Below are positions 22,932 through 35,865 of a stretch of 64,000 bases of DNA, piece by piece (positions within the stretch are counted from its first letter, which is position 1; each line of letters begins with the position of its first letter). The notes beneath the pieces were generated by a model. The model saw only the letters and a list, made by a program, of their open reading frames with translations. It was not told the origin of the DNA and did not search any database. Origin of the DNA: Chrysopilus asiliformis (Eukaryota; Arthropoda; Insecta; Diptera; Rhagionidae); contig OZ035963.1 in assembly GCA_964034945.1 (NCBI GenBank), forward strand, positions 50,234,032 through 50,298,031, read 5' to 3'. The position numbers and the translations under genes were made by a program.

Positions 22932-23435
22932 TAAAAAGCGCAGGTCTTAAAAAATCGCTGCTTTTTTAATACTTCCCTTTTTCAATCAATCAAATTTTAA
23001 TAATAATATTAAATTTGAATAATTTTTTTAAATAGCGCATTTGCATTACATTGTAATACAAAAATGCATTAAAAAAATGCGGTTGGCATTAAATTTTAAT
23101 TGAAAAGCATTAAAAAATAGCGCATTTGGATTAAAACGTAACCAGAAAATGCATTTAAAAAATAATGCGGTTGCATTAAGTTTTAATAAAAAAAGTATTA
23201 AAATCAATAACTTATTGAGATTACGTTTTAATAAAAAAAAAAGATCAAAAAAATAGAAATCTTCCGCGAGATTAAATTTTAATCTTTTTTCAGTATAGAA
23301 CTGTATACAGTACCAAAAAGATTAAAATTTAACCCAAAAATGTTTACCGTGCATGAATGGAATCCCGGTTTATGAACCTTACCCGTTCCTAAACATGTTC
23401 ATAAACCTCTTGAAACCGAGGTCTACAAACCCTAA
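22932..23435. other. AT-rich intron segment
   Basis: Repeated 'gcattaaa'/'attaaaattt' words, low complexity. No gene. Confidence 0.4.
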
Positions 23436-23881
23436 TGCCGCGGTCACACGACGCTGTTTTGCCAGCCGCTGGCTGCTGTTGGTTAGTAGCGCTGGCAAGT
23501 AGCAACATCAGCCAGCGTACTGAGAGGGTTCACACGATTTCTACTTTAGTAGCGCTAGCAAGTAGCAAAACAACGATTTGACATTTGAATCTGGGAGATT
23601 TTTTAAATAATAAACGTAACACACAAATTTAAATAAATAAACGTAAAAAAACAAGTTACAATAAACAAACTTAACCACTTATCAGACTTTTGACAGCTCA
23701 GAAACCATGTGACAGGGTCACGTGATCCTTAGTAGCGCTGGCAAAGTAGAACGGTCTCTACTTCACTAGCGCTGCTAAAATCATCACTCTGCTGCTGGTA
23801 GTAGCAACGCACACACGGTGCTGCTGAAACGGCTGCTAACAGCCACTAGCGCTGGCAAAACAGCGTCGTGTGACCGCCGCA
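23436..23881. mobile_element. 446-bp MITE, TAA duplication
   Basis: TAA at 23433-23435 and 23882-23884. Termini are TGCCGCGGTCACACGACGCT and its near-complement (one mismatch), reading on through 'gttttgccag'. The interior repeats 'tagcgctggcaa' words in both orientations. Confidence 0.85.
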
Positions 23882-24002
23882 TAAGATGTAGTAAAACTTT
23901 TTATGAATTCATTCTTAAATACAATAAAAAAAACTAAGAGCATATATGTAAGCAAAAAATACCGCTACATGCAGACCTAGTTGGAGGGCAATTCAAAAAT
24001 AA

Positions 24003-24342
24003 AGCGAGAAACACAATTCACGCAGCAACAACGACGCATGCATCAAACGCGTGTATTCTTAGCGCTGCAGACACAATTGATACTGCAGCAGCAACGCATG
24101 CGTCTGCATCTACCCAGCGTTTTGAAAAATTAAAACGTTGCTGCATGCTGCAATAATGCTTATCCACATATGCGTGTTTTATTTGAAGATGAAGTGTACG
24201 CAATCATAAATTTGTTTTCAAATGACATTTGACACTGCACTGGAGCGCTGCATCAATTGTGTCACCAACCAACGCTGCTGCATGCATTCCATTGCGTGAA
24301 CGCAAAACGCTGCAGCACGCTGCGTCAATTGTGTTTCTCGCC
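24003..24342. mobile_element. 340-bp MITE (family M2, copy 1), TAA duplication
   Basis: Termini AGCGAGAAACACAATTCACG and the complement of TGCGTCAATTGTGTTTCTCGCC, flanked by TAA (24000-24002, 24343-24345). The interior is rich in 'gctgca' words. The copy at 32979-33318 has the same length and close sequence. Confidence 0.86.
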
Positions 24343-24345
24343 TAA

Positions 24346-26428
24346 ATTTGAAGCATTCTTCTCCGGTAAATTAGAGTTTCTGTACAAAAAACTGTTGGGG
24401 TCAGATATGACCCCGCAGTCTCAAGGAGTTAAAGCCCAAATATAATTAATAAACGACTTTTATTTAATATGGTTTTTATATTCGAGCCAAAAATATATGA
24501 GGCATTTTTCGAACTAAAAGAAGTTCATCATAAACTAAAGCGTTCGAATTGTAGGTTCCACTATAATTTTAAAAATTTCAATATATCACATTAAAAAAAT
24601 TTATTTATTTTTAATTTTATGAGGTGGCTGTTATAGAATTTCATTTATTTATTTTACCACGCAAATTCGTTTAATGGTTTCAATAAATTGAAAAGTCAGT
24701 TCATAATAATTTTAATTCGGCTTCAATTTACTCGTAATTTATCATTGCATAAAAAACTTAATCAAACAAAAACAATATTATAATTTTCCACATGTGCATA
24801 CAATATGCTATTAAATTTTTCAATTATTTAGGGTTCGTTTACGATATTAATTGATTGATTCGATCAAAGCCAACTTTTCAATTAATAACTCGTGGAAATT
24901 AAAGCAAAACTTTTAAATATTTAAAAAAATTTAAAAAAAAGATTTTACAAAAATTAAGCAGAATTTTAAAACATTTAAAAAAAGATTTTGCAAAACTTAA
25001 TTTTTAAAGATTCCGAAAAAGACGTATTTCCAAGTTGCAAAGCGTCTTAAAGAAATGAAAAATTAAAACAAAAGCTCCTATCAAAATTTTCGGTACACGT
25101 GAGAAAAATGCGTGCCACCTTTACTAAAAGATAAAAATCACAGATATCGTACTAGATAGCGGCACTCGAACAATTCCATAGCAAAAATATGGGACAGCGT
25201 GATTATGGTTGTCTCATTTTGTCTTCGAATTTTAGTGATGTCAGACGTTCGAATCAACAAACTCAATAACACTTGAATTATATGTTTTACGTCGAACTCA
25301 TAAGACTTATACACAGGTTTAGGGAATTGCATATTAATGTATGTGGCAGCTCTGAATATTAACATGAATAATCGGTATAGGGATTGAATAATATTCCGTC
25401 GGGGACCTGCATAAGCATTTTTTTCCAGAATTTTAATTTCCCAGAATTACTAGCTTTGTCCCTTTTTTTCGTCATAGCTTTTTGACGTTTCAGTGGCCCA
25501 TTTGAGATAGCAAATGGCTTGATCTAGTAGTAGGATATCTGTGATAAAAATACACGAATCTGTAGAACATTTGTAATATTTGGCCACCAGACCAGCTAAC
25601 TCTTAGAAGTATAGAAAAATAGCAAAAATTTTTACCAGTGCGCCACAAGAAAAAAATTTTTTGTGGGTTTTTTAGTGGTGCCATTTCAAAGTTTCATGCG
25701 GCAATGGAAGACGATTTGATCGGTGGTGCAATTTTGGTACACCCCCATGCAGCGTTTGATACGAAAAAGGTGGTACATCGCGTGTACCACCAACCCTTTA
25801 AGGGTTAAGTGGTCAGTACTTTAATTTTTACGTTAAATTAAGAAACTTTATAACTTAAGACTAAAGTTCGATCGAAGGTCAGTTTTTAGCCGAAGCCAAA
25901 CTTCGACCTTTCTCTTAGCCTTCGGCAGAAGCCAAAACCGAAGGTTTGTATAAAAGCTGAGATTAATCTTTACCGTAAAAGAAAAGCAATTGCAGTTCTA
26001 TTAAAAAAAATTTTTTGTCGTTAAAAATAATAGAATCATTTAAAAATTTACCAAACCGCAACACAATCAATTCCCATCAAAAATAAAGGAAAATTTCGGT
26101 TTTTTTTTAATATAAATAAAAATTTTATTCTTTTGCCCTTGAAGTAATATCACTAATTTCAAAGCGTTGTCATTTTTTGAAAATTTAACCACAAACTTTG
26201 TTCAAACTTGTATTAGTTTTACAAAATGTTAAAAATATATTTTTCTTTTACCAAAAATGGTCAATAGAAATTTGAAAATCGTCAAATGCGATGGAAACTC
26301 AATTGAAAAATCGTCAATCGTTAGGAGGCCTCGAAAAACGTCAAAATAACAATAAATCGTCACATCTGGCATTGCTGCCTGCCACTCCGGACATTTTAAG
26401 ACAACTAATCGGTTGTTAAATTCTCTTA
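24346..26428. other. dpr intron segment, no gene
   Basis: Mostly AT-rich. Near 24390 ('ccccgcagtctcaaggagtt') and 25790 ('aaccctttaagggttaag') are isolated half-ends resembling TTAA-type TIRs without partners I could find. Confidence 0.4.
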
Positions 26429-26773
26429 TGCGGGCCACACACTAGACACGATTCACGACAATATTATTACTCATTAATCCTCAAGGAAAGACAATACGAA
26501 AAAGATTGTATCGTGAAGTCCCCACACACATTCATTCCCATCAGTTTGTAGCTAAATTTCGGTCAGTCTACATCGAGAGTGCGCACACACTACCGCGACA
26601 ACCCAACAAGATTGTCGTGAATCGTGACGAGTTCACGCGGCCGTGGAATGATACAATCTTGGCGTGCAAGCTTTGATTGTACTCTTTCATTGCCCATATA
26701 GTGTGAGGATACACGACAACTCAAGATTGTGTCCTCATGGCGCGTCGTGTATCTTCTTAGTGTGTGGGCCGCT
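26429..26773. mobile_element. 345-bp MITE (family M3, long copy), TTA duplication
   Basis: TTA at 26426-26428 and 26774-26776. Termini are TGCGGGCCACACACTAGA and the complement of TAGTGTGTGGGCCGCT. A 134-bp internally deleted relative is at 63788-63921. Confidence 0.85.
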
Positions 26774-27045
26774 TTAGAATATTTCGTACTTTCCAAGTCG
26801 CATTTTTCGGAATCCAGTAAAAATCGCTTAAATCAGGCTTCTGCAAAGAATTGCTTGAGATTTTTCCTATTGGGTTTTTTTTCTCGATTCGGTAAGAAAT
26901 TTGAGCTGTCCAAGAGGTGCTCCATATAAAACTACTATACAAATAATATCGTTATTTCCATGTATCCTTGATGGTACTTGAATGAAAAAATGTTTTTTGA
27001 AGTGCGAGAAATTCAAGGAACTATCTAAAAATAGCGCAAAAGGAT

Positions 27046-27083
27046 CATAAAATAAAATAAAATAAAATAAAATAAAATAAAAT
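27046..27083. repeat. (AAAAT)n microsatellite
   Basis: About seven copies of the pentamer 'aaata' in phase. Confidence 0.85.
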
Positions 27084-27227
27084 GTGAAATAATAGGAGTA
27101 GGTATTTAATTTAAAAAGTAATCTATTTAAAGTCTATGACTGTTTTGACTTTTTGATATATACATACGTTTTTTGGTATTTGATATTCTAAAACTTCAAA
27201 TAAACTTAAATTTTGGCATGCCCCTCA

Positions 27228-27830
27228 GTGGCGAACCCAGGGAGGTGTTTTGGGTGGTCAAATACCGCACGAAATCAAAGAAATATTAAAACAGAAGTGG
27301 TATTCCGTAACTTGATTCAAGCGTTTGTTTCGAGTTAGAGGAAAAAGTGGTATTTGCTATCTTGGTTTCTCTCTGTCATTTATTTCGGTCAAAACAGAGA
27401 CAGCGAATACTTCTTGTTCTTCTAACTCGAAACAAACGCTTAAAACAAGTTACGGAATATCACTCCAGTTTTTTCACCTACGTCGTGTTTTATTTTCAAA
27501 AAATCGCAGGCGGCGCATTTTATTATAAATTTTTTGAATATGGTATATATTTGTCTCTAAAAATTTCGACTGCGGCGCAGTGTTCTTAAAAAAAACACCA
27601 CAAAAAGTGAGAAAAAATTTCACTTTTTTGGCAAATGGTTAGGACGTAAAAGAGTTGGTAGTTGGCTCTGTGGAGAACCCAGGGGGGTGTTTCGGGTGTT
27701 CAAACACCTCCGGAAATCTAAGAAAGATTAAAATAATTTTTTCATCTCTTTCGTGTCTCTATTTGAAAAAATCACCGGCGGCGCATGTTATTAAAAAAAA
27801 TGGATTATACCATAAAAAATAACAGAAAAG
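27228..27830. repeat. Two adjacent copies of a repeat, first split by a MITE
   Basis: 'gaacccaggg.ggtgtttt' followed by 'cggcgca' blocks occurs at 27234-27580 and again at 27671-27800. The first copy is interrupted by the M1 MITE at 27295-27465. A related 'ctgcggcgcattttt' piece is near 40711. Class unknown. Confidence 0.6.
27295..27465. mobile_element. 171-bp MITE (family M1, copy 2), CAG duplication
   Basis: Same family as 9587-9756 in the opposite orientation, again flanked by CAG (27292-27294, 27466-27468). Confidence 0.83.
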
Positions 27831-27837
27831 TTTTCTT

Positions 27838-28870
27838 AAAAGCTTTTATTTAGCTTGTCTTCGAGTCTGTATATCTGTTTGTCAAATTCAAATCTTGCAA
27901 TCCAAATTTTGACCCACTTCCACTCATCCGATTGACATGAAATTTTGCACACATACGTAAGTACGATGACAATACTATATTTTCACTACTTTGTCTTTGT
28001 AAGGATTAAGGAAGGTCCTGTAATCAAAACGTGATTATCCTTTTCCTCAAATTTTCCGGAAAAAATCTATTCTGAGGGTTTTTGGGGTCGCTGAATCCGA
28101 TTCTGGCATTACGAAATCTGTAAGGACAACGGAAGCCCCTGCAAGGATAACTTGATTATCTTTCCCTCAAATTTCCCGGTAAAAAAACTCGTCCAAGGGT
28201 TTTTGGGATCGCTGAATCAGATAATGACGTTAAGGCACTTGGCACACCGAATGCGAATTCGCACCGCATTGCGAAAAAGTTCAAGTTTACCACGCGATCT
28301 TATGTCATATGTCATCTACATGAGCTCTAATTTTGTATTACGTGCCGCCTCCGCAAAATTGCAGTCTCTGCAAAATTAGAGCTCATGTAGATAACATACG
28401 ATATAAGATGACTTGATAAGTTTGAACTTTTTCGCTATGCGGTGCGAATTCGCATTCGGTGTGCCAAGTGCCTAAGAGGTCTGTAAAGATAACGCCAGGC
28501 CCTCTGATGATAACATAATTATCGTTTTCCTAAAATTCTTCGGGAAAAAACCTCGCCTTGGGTTTTCCGGGTCGCTGAATCCGATTTTGGAATTAAAAAA
28601 TCCACAAGGATAACGGAATGTCCTGTGAGGATAACGTGATTTTCCTTTTCCCCTAATTTTCCGGAAAAAGATCTCATATGGGGGTTTTGGGGTCGCTGAA
28701 TCCAACTCTGACATTAAGAAATCTCTAAGGATAACGGAAGGTCCTGTAAGGATAACGTGATTATGTTTCCCTCAAATTTCCCGGGAAAATCTGGAGATCT
28801 GGAGATTTTTAAGGTCGCTGAACCCGATTCTGCAATTAAGATGTCGATAAGGATAACGAAAGGCCATGCC
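27838..28870. repeat. Repeat family B, copy 1, with 122-bp-type tandem units
   Basis: Head block 'aaaagcttttatttagct' and 'ccgattgacatgaaatttt', followed from about 28001 by roughly five tandem units of ~120 bp. Typical unit words are 'aaggataacg', 'cctgtaaggataacgtgatt' and 'tttttggggtcgctgaatcc'. Units are more diverged than at 56 kb, and one is split by the MITE 28234-28472. Confidence 0.82.
28234..28472. mobile_element. 239-bp hairpin MITE, TAA duplication
   Basis: Near-palindromic throughout: GGCACTTGGCACACCGAATG at the left matches the complement of the right end, and pairing continues to 'catgagctctaattttg' around a ~50-bp centre. TAA flanks at 28231-28233 and 28473-28475. It is inserted in a family-B tandem unit. 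Confidence 0.86.
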
Positions 28871-30288
28871 AGGATTTTTTTTATTTAATATTCTGTTGTC
28901 AATTCAAAAACAATTTTTTGTGAAGCCAAACCTCCCCCCCCCCCCTCTTTCTGCATTCGCCCCTGGTATCCTTATGCCGATTTCATTTCAAAGAAAGTAA
29001 AATTCAGAGGCATATACCTTAAAATTTTAAGAAAAAGTATGACCTCATGAAAAAGGTTTCCAAATTAAATTATAAAATTGAAAACCCTTTCTTTCCAGAA
29101 AACTATTCCATTTTTTTTGAATTACCAATTACTTTACCTACACGTCTGAAATAAAATTTTAATTTTTTCAAAAGTAATAGTATTGAAATGAGATCCTTAG
29201 ATGTTGACTGACATGGAACTAAAGTGGCCACTTGAAAAATTTCCACCTTTCATTATCAATTGTTTTCAAGTTGGCATAAGTTACCTTGTCGTTTATTCAA
29301 TTCACAAATATTCAGGTAAGTCAGGCCATAGTTATGAAGAACAATGCCAGTAGGTGTATATGAAAGATCCTCTCGACATTAATCATTCCAGTACGATGAG
29401 ACCTCTTCTAACTTATATCCTGTCCCATACCATCACATCGTATTTTTCCCATCGTATCCCGTTTCATCGTTGAGGACACATCTCAGAATCAACATGAGTA
29501 CGTCATCAAAATGGGAAAAAGTTGAGATTAAGGACCAGAACATAGTATGATTTCAGTTTTTATTCCATTGCATGAAAACAAACAAAAAAAAAATCAGAAA
29601 GGGATTAAGGTTTTTTTTTTGTTACATAGAAAAGGAGGGATTTTTCAAAGGACTCTCTACTTTCGAGGTTCGCCGACTTTTAAGAATTTTTCTGTTGTTT
29701 CTCAAGTGGTTGGCTTCGTAGTATCTTCATTCTTATCCTTTCTACCTTTTTTCCATTTCCTTTTATTTAATTTTTTATGAACAAGTGAATGATGTCCTTT
29801 GTTTTTGAGAAACACTAAAAAAAACTAAAAATATGGAAAGTGCTTGAGAAATTTTGATCTCACCTTAAGCTTGAGAGATTAAAGAGAAGTTTTATTGTAT
29901 CTATAATAAAAAGTTTTGTGACATTTTACGGCAGTAAAACTATACCCAAATAGCATTTTAAGCAGCCGTACGTCTTTATTCACATATTTCGTCACCATGC
30001 AAATCGCTGTTGTGCGATTGGAAGGCGCCATGACACCCATAGTGGAGAACACTTTTCAGTGGTTTGCCACGTCGCAATTATGACACAGGCACGTAATTCT
30101 GACGCTACCATTTCACAATAAAAGACGCCCCCATTAACAATATTAGCTGCTTCAAGCTTTATGCAAGCGTCATCTGACGGCATTACATGACACAATTCTT
30201 CGAGTGGAGTTTTATTTCTCCCTCGAATGCTTACATAGCTTACCGATCGAACAGAGATAAACATAGAACCCGTGGTTACAAAAAAAAC
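28871..30288. other. dpr intron segment, no gene called
   Basis: Between 29990 and 30300 composition is less AT-rich and a 100-codon minus frame exists, but it shows no recognised domain, and there is no evidence of splicing. Confidence 0.4.
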
Positions 30289-30474
30289 CTCCAATTTAGG
30301 TTACATTTTGGTTACATTTTACATGCTTTCCGAATAAACCCGCCAAAAACGGTTATTTTGAAACCAGCTTCTAACGTTTCTGAAAGGTTACAGAAACCAA
30401 ATGTGAAACTTTTGAGTTTTGTTACCATGGTTTCAAATACGCTTCTTAACCGAAATGTAACCTCAAATTGTTAC
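30289..30474. mobile_element. ~185-bp inverted-repeat element
   Basis: 'CAATTTAGGTTACATTTTGG' at the left and the complement of 'CCGAAATGTAACCTCAAATTG' at the right. No clear target duplication. A chance 137-codon frame crosses it. Confidence 0.5.
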
Positions 30475-31291
30475 TTGGGAAAATCTAATGGCGATAAATT
30501 AATCTCAACTTTTTCTGGAGTATTATTTTATAATGGACTTTTCCTCCGATTGCATGCCGTAATTTTAGTTGCAACTAAAAATTTACTACAATGTTTTTAA
30601 CAAAAAATTTCTTTAATTTTATTTTGCCGATCAAATTTTTTTCTTTTGCAATAAAATGTTGATGCCAATAAATTGTGCTGTTTCAAAAATGTCTTCTATC
30701 CATTTTTTATGCAATGTCCTTTAATTTTTAGACACAAATAACAAATTTAATTCTCGAAGAGAAATCTTTTGAATCAAATGTCAGTGGGGAGTATGGCGGA
30801 TGAAGGCGTCACTTTTTTTTCCTTTTGATTGTACAGCGGGGGCTTTGAGGTAACTCTAGTGGTAACCGTGTCGACCCTGTTCCCATTACACGCTTCTTCA
30901 AAGTGAAACTGACATTCATGTTGCACACCTTGCACGACCCGACAACCGTCAAAAGCCACTCTATCGCTGCACGATTTTCACGAAGCGAATATTGACCCAA
31001 AGACGAATCATTTCCACATTAAAGCAATTGTGACCTTGTAGACACATTATTATTAATCAGTGTGTCGTTCTCGTCACTTTTTACGCTTTTTGTACGCGGA
31101 TGTTAATCGGGTGAGTTGAAGTGGGTCAAGATTACTAAATTTAACCCTTACAGATTGTGTGTTTACACAGAAAAATTAAAAAAGAAACTAAATAAAAGCC
31201 TTTAAAGGACGACTTTTTTTTACCTGTTCTAATTTTAACAGAACTCATAATTGTTGACTTTCCAAACTAAAATTTTTACAACATTTGTTCA
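30475..31291. other. No recognised feature
   Basis: Intron DNA; chance open frames only. Confidence 0.4.
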
Positions 31292-31443
31292 AACGCAAAT
31301 TAAAGTGGAATTTTTGTTAACTATTAGCTTAAATTAGTATAGTTTTATTTGGAAAATACAAGCCAAAAGTGACTTGTATTTTCCAAATAAAACTACACTA
31401 ATTTAAGCTAATAGTTAACAAAAATTCCACTTTAATTTGCGTT
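31292..31443. repeat. Perfect-class hairpin, 71-bp arms
   Basis: Arms 31292-31362 and 31373-31443 are reverse complements with one mismatch noticed, around a 10-nt loop. No obvious target duplication. Could be a foldback MITE or a local inverted duplication. Confidence 0.88.
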
Positions 31444-31994
31444 GAATGAAATCTAATAAAACTAAGACAAAAAAAATAATTGAAAATAATAAAAGTCATT
31501 TGGCTTTTAAAATTAAATGATAACAACTTAAGCAGGAAAAAATTCCATGAACTTCTCACTCAATTAAATCCAATTCTTGAATAGAGCAAATAAAAGAACG
31601 GAAACTTGAGCACATTAAAATTCTTCTTATTCAACTGGTTGGTTGGCGTCTAAGCTCCTTGCTGGTTGTTTACGTTCACGTTCTACAGAAATGCATTCCA
31701 AGGAAGAAAAAAATCTCACAACGATTTCAAAAGTATTTTTCTCATTAAATTGTTTGCTATGTGTACAACATGCAATATGAAGCGTCTAGCTCATATTGCG
31801 ATTCTGAAATGCTTTTGGCTCATAAATCGGAAAACTACTTTTGAATGTTGGAAAATTTTCACAATTATGTTATTAGACAAAATCGTGTGTGACTTGCGCT
31901 GGAAAAAAATGTTTGGTTCAGAAATTTAAAATTGATTCGATTTTAGCCAAATATGGATTGATTTTAAATTTGTGAGAATTTCAAGCTTTATGTC
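31444..31994. other. No recognised feature
   Basis: AT-rich. An 87-codon plus frame (31666-31929) lacks motifs. Confidence 0.4.
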
Positions 31995-32477
31995 TGGAGC
32001 CCAATGAACGCAACGCGAACGCACAAACTGTCACTTACAAGTTTGTTGCATAGAAATCATTTGATGTGAGCACAGTGAACGCAGTGGACGCAGTGAACGC
32101 ACATACAACGCAAAAGTTTGCAAACTTCTAACTTTGTCACAGCAATTCTGCGTTGACAGTTCTTAAAGTGAGGTTGGGGAAATGTCGTTCGAGAAAAAAT
32201 TGATAGCCTTAATGCAATAACATACAAATAACAAAGATAAAGACCAATAAAGCAAATTATCGCTTCAAAAATATAAGCTGCCCACGTTTCGTTGTACTTT
32301 TCCATCGTGGATGTACAGTACAATCTACGATTTTACTATCTACGATCAAGAGTGAACTGCCCTATTATGTCACTTGTACTACTTCACGAGATGCCATTGG
32401 GCTCTGCCGCTGAAATGTAGCGCTGCGTGACAGTTTGTGCGTTTAAGTTGCGTTCGCGTTGCGTTCATTGGGCTCCA
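31995..32477. mobile_element. ~483-bp MITE with TGGAGCCCAATGAACGC termini
   Basis: Termini TGGAGCCCAATGAACGCAAC are inverted repeats and continue into GCGAACGCACAAACTGTCAC, with a short insertion in the right arm. Target duplication is not clear. An 88-codon minus frame inside (32057-32323) is partly made of repeated 'gtgaacgcagtg' words. Confidence 0.75.
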
Positions 32478-32741
32478 AGGGTTAGCAATAAGATTAAATT
32501 TTAACAAAAAGCGACAACTACATGAGTATCATACCATTGTGTTTCCATCTTGATTAAAATTTGTAAAACTTTCGTTCTACCGAGTCCCAAAAAATTGACG
32601 GGAGACAGTCACTATCAAGAGCCACCCCAGTCAGGATTACAGGAGATAGAAAGAAAGGGGTTTTAGCGGAAAATTTTAGTGGCAAGATAAGGTTTTAGGG
32701 GGCCCTGACCGAGGTGTCCTTCATTTTTTACCAACCCTCAA

Positions 32742-32815
32742 TTGTTTTTTTTTATAGTTTCAGCCAGAGCTTAGGGGAAGACCCTTTAATGCCGAAGCAC
32801 AGCTTAGGATGGCCA
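32742..32815 (-). mobile_element. LINE family L3, 3' UTR fragment
   Basis: Matches the 3' end of the LINE at 43260-43640: 'gtttcagccagagcttaggg' next to a T-run (poly-A on the minus strand). Only the last ~60 bp survive. Confidence 0.7.
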
Positions 32816-32978
32816 TAAAGATATATTACTCATTCCGAGCAGCGACTAGTTAGTACAAATTTTCAATTTTGAACCCTTTCTAAAGAAAAACTTTTTTTAA
32901 ATTATCAAAAAAAAAACTTATGCCCTAACAAAACTTACGGCTACGCAGTTGACGTCACAGTCGAAACGTGGAGTGGAA

Positions 32979-33318
32979 GGCGAGAAACACAATTGACGCA
33001 GTAACGACGACGCATGCATCAAACTCGTGTATTCTTATCGCTGCAGACACAATTAATGCTGCAGCAGCAACGCATGCGTCTGCATCGACGCAGTGTTTTG
33101 AAAAATTAAAACGTTGCTGCATGCTGCAATAATGCTTATCCACATATGCGTGTTTTCTTTGAAGATGAAGTGTGCGCAATCATAAATTTGTTTTCAAATG
33201 ACATTTGACACTGCACTGCAGCGCTGCAACAATTGTGTCATCGACCAACGCTGCTGCATGCATTCCATTGCGTGAACGCACAATGCTGCAGCACGTTGCG
33301 TCAACTGCGTTTCTCGCC
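32979..33318. mobile_element. 340-bp MITE (family M2, copy 2), GAA duplication
   Basis: Same family and same length as 24003-24342. Termini are GGCGAGAAACACAATTGACG and the complement of GTCAACTGCGTTTCTCGCC. GAA flanks both ends (32976-32978, 33319-33321), so this family is not tied to TTA/TAA targets. Confidence 0.86.
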
Positions 33319-33814
33319 GAACACACGCAACGTTGTACAACACTTCAACAACAACAAATTTGACCTTTGTGTAAAATAAATTTGTTTATCGTGTTAAAGA
33401 AAAATGAGGCTATCAGAGCAAGAGTGGACTAACCCACATGTCGAAATCGTGAGTTTTTTTGAGTTTGAATCACTATCCCGAGTGAGTTTTTAGATAAAAA
33501 CGTTTGGATGCACAAAAGAACATTTCAACATTGAGTAATAAAGTCTGTTTTTTTTCCCAAAAATTTACAGTTAATAATAGTACAAAAGTGGAAAAGCTTC
33601 AAAAACTCGATTATGTGGCTTGGTCCACTTTTGCTCTCAACGCCTCAAATAATAAAAATACTTGTGGGATTTGATAATTACCGAAAATTAATACTCCAAC
33701 AAAACTGAAATCCTAAAAATGCTAGCTCGAAGGTTTCCCGAAAAGACTGTATATTAATTTTTCGATTTTCCCCAAAATTTTTCGATTTTCCCTAAAAACA
33801 TACGAAAAGATACA
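33319..33814. other. No recognised feature
   Basis: AT-rich intron DNA. Confidence 0.4.
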
Positions 33815-34490
33815 ATTTCAGGGGCCAATTGTCAAATACAGACAAAATGTTGAAAGACAGACAAAATGTTTACCTACTCAAAAAATCCATTTATATAGGA
33901 GAGAGGGAAAGGAGTGATCCGAGATTTTACCTTTATAAATTTATCAATACGACTCACCGTTTTCGAGAAAATAGAACAAAAGTGTTCAATTTGTATGTGG
34001 GAGGCGGGAAGGAGTGGTAAACTGGATTTTAATGTATAGATAAATCATGTAAAATCATATTCTAAACACATTTCTTCTTTATAAATTTTTCGATGCGATG
34101 CACAGTTTTCAAGAAAATAGGAAAAATATATTCCATTTGTATGGGGGAGGAAGAGAAGAGGAGTGGTCCAACTGGATTTAGATGTATAGATAAATTATGG
34201 GAAATCATATTCTAAACACATTTTTGTGTTTTTAAAACTATTTCCTTTGTATTGGGCAGGGGGGGGGGGGGGAAGGAATGGTCAATTTTTGCCCATTCAA
34301 GAACTTAGCCTAGCTATTTACGAGAAACATAACTATACAAAGTTTCAAGTCTCTAGCTCAATCCTTTCAAAAACTATGATGTTTGCAGATAGGCAAACAA
34401 ACAGACGGACAGACAGACGGACGGACGTGTGGAAATCAAAATCTTTTGTCATCGCTAACACCCTAGTGTAGTTCATCCGTTACAAACGGT
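33815..34490 (+). repeat. Repeat family R1, copy 3 (with internal duplication)
   Basis: Runs from 'caggggccaattgtcaaata' to 'cactagtgtagttcat'-like sequence, including a G-run (34258-34272) and the GACAGACAGACGGACGGAC tract. The 'ggatttta.atgtatagataaat' segment is present twice. Confidence 0.78.
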
Positions 34491-35865
34491 ATACCAAATC
34501 TAATATACTTATATATGACACATAACATAGAGTATATAAAAATGTGTCTCACGAAAACTTGGTCATAAATACACAATCCTTACAATGTAAGAAAATTACC
34601 TGAGCAATCCCAAAAAAATGTGATGGAACCAAATTTTCATTGAAAATTTTCCAGGATTAAGGAGAACACCAAGGAAAATTCGGGGCAAAATCCTTTTACC
34701 ACCCGTCAATTTTCACGACAATTTTTTTTATCCATTTTAATATGTTCGTGATAAGCTACTTTATTATTACCAAAAAAAAAACTTTTGAAAGTGGCTAATT
34801 TGATTGATGCTCTTGTTTCGTCCTTTGAAACCCTTTTTCAACTTTCCCCAAAAAAGGAATACCCCAAAGGGTCAAAATATTTTATTAATTACTTTGATCG
34901 ATTTAATATGTCTCTTAAACCTTTTTTTGTAGATATCTATACTTATTTATTTATTATAGGCTGGTTTTTTACTTATTTTCTATCAATACTTAATGCGAAT
35001 AGGGTAAACCCACTGCGTTCATCAGTTAAGAAAATATCGAAAAAAAAGGATTTAATCGCACCAAAGGCATTAACATTAATTAGCTTCCTTAACTTTAATC
35101 ACATTCACCGGAACGTTGTCCCGACGATGACAGTCAAAATATCCATAAAAGCTCGCAGATCCCCTCCCCACAGACTGCTAACGAAATCCTCTTTTGGGAC
35201 CTGTCTTCTTAGCGTTTGATTGATTGATGACTGAAAAAAAAATTATTGACTTAATTCGCTTTTTATGCATCGTCGACGAGGAACAGATGAATGACGCAAA
35301 TGTTTTCCTTAATGGAGTCAATATTATTAAATTTAAACAAAAGTTAATACAGTGCTCCAGTCATCATCGATTTTAATGTAGTCATCTTAATTCAATTTCA
35401 ATTGAGTTAAGTTCTCACGATGTTAAAGTGAAATTCGTTGAAGAATTTAATAATTTCAATGCCTTAGGTGTAGTCTTTTAAAATAATCTTTTAAGGTGCC
35501 GCTCCACATGAGAGTAAATACGCGAGTAACTCTAAAAAACTCTCGAGAGTTACTCGCTGGAGGTTGTTCTTTTGAGAGTTAATTTCGGCGATTTTTCTCT
35601 TTTCAAGACCAATAACTTGATTTTTTTGACTCTTGCTTTGGCGAGCTCTCGAGAGCTACTATCGAAATTCAAACGCCTCTCGTATCTTACTGTATTATCA
35701 GTAAAATTTACTGTATTATCAGTAAATTTTACTATCATTCAGTAAATTTTACTGGGAAAACAGAAAAAAGAATATTTACACCCATGTAAAACACATAATT
35801 TAAAGATAACAAGCTTCGAAATATAGATTATTTTATTTTTGTTTTGTGTGTATGACTGATTGGAG
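34491..35865. other. dpr intron segment, no gene called
   Basis: The longest frame (34785-35219 +, 144 codons) is AT-driven and hydrophobic/lysine-rich with no domain. Near 35690-35755 'cagtaaattttact' is repeated about three times. Confidence 0.4.

Noticed and set aside
30187..30600. 137-codon plus ORF and the overlapping 100-codon minus ORF
   Set aside because: They cross an inverted-repeat element and show no domain or coherent composition.
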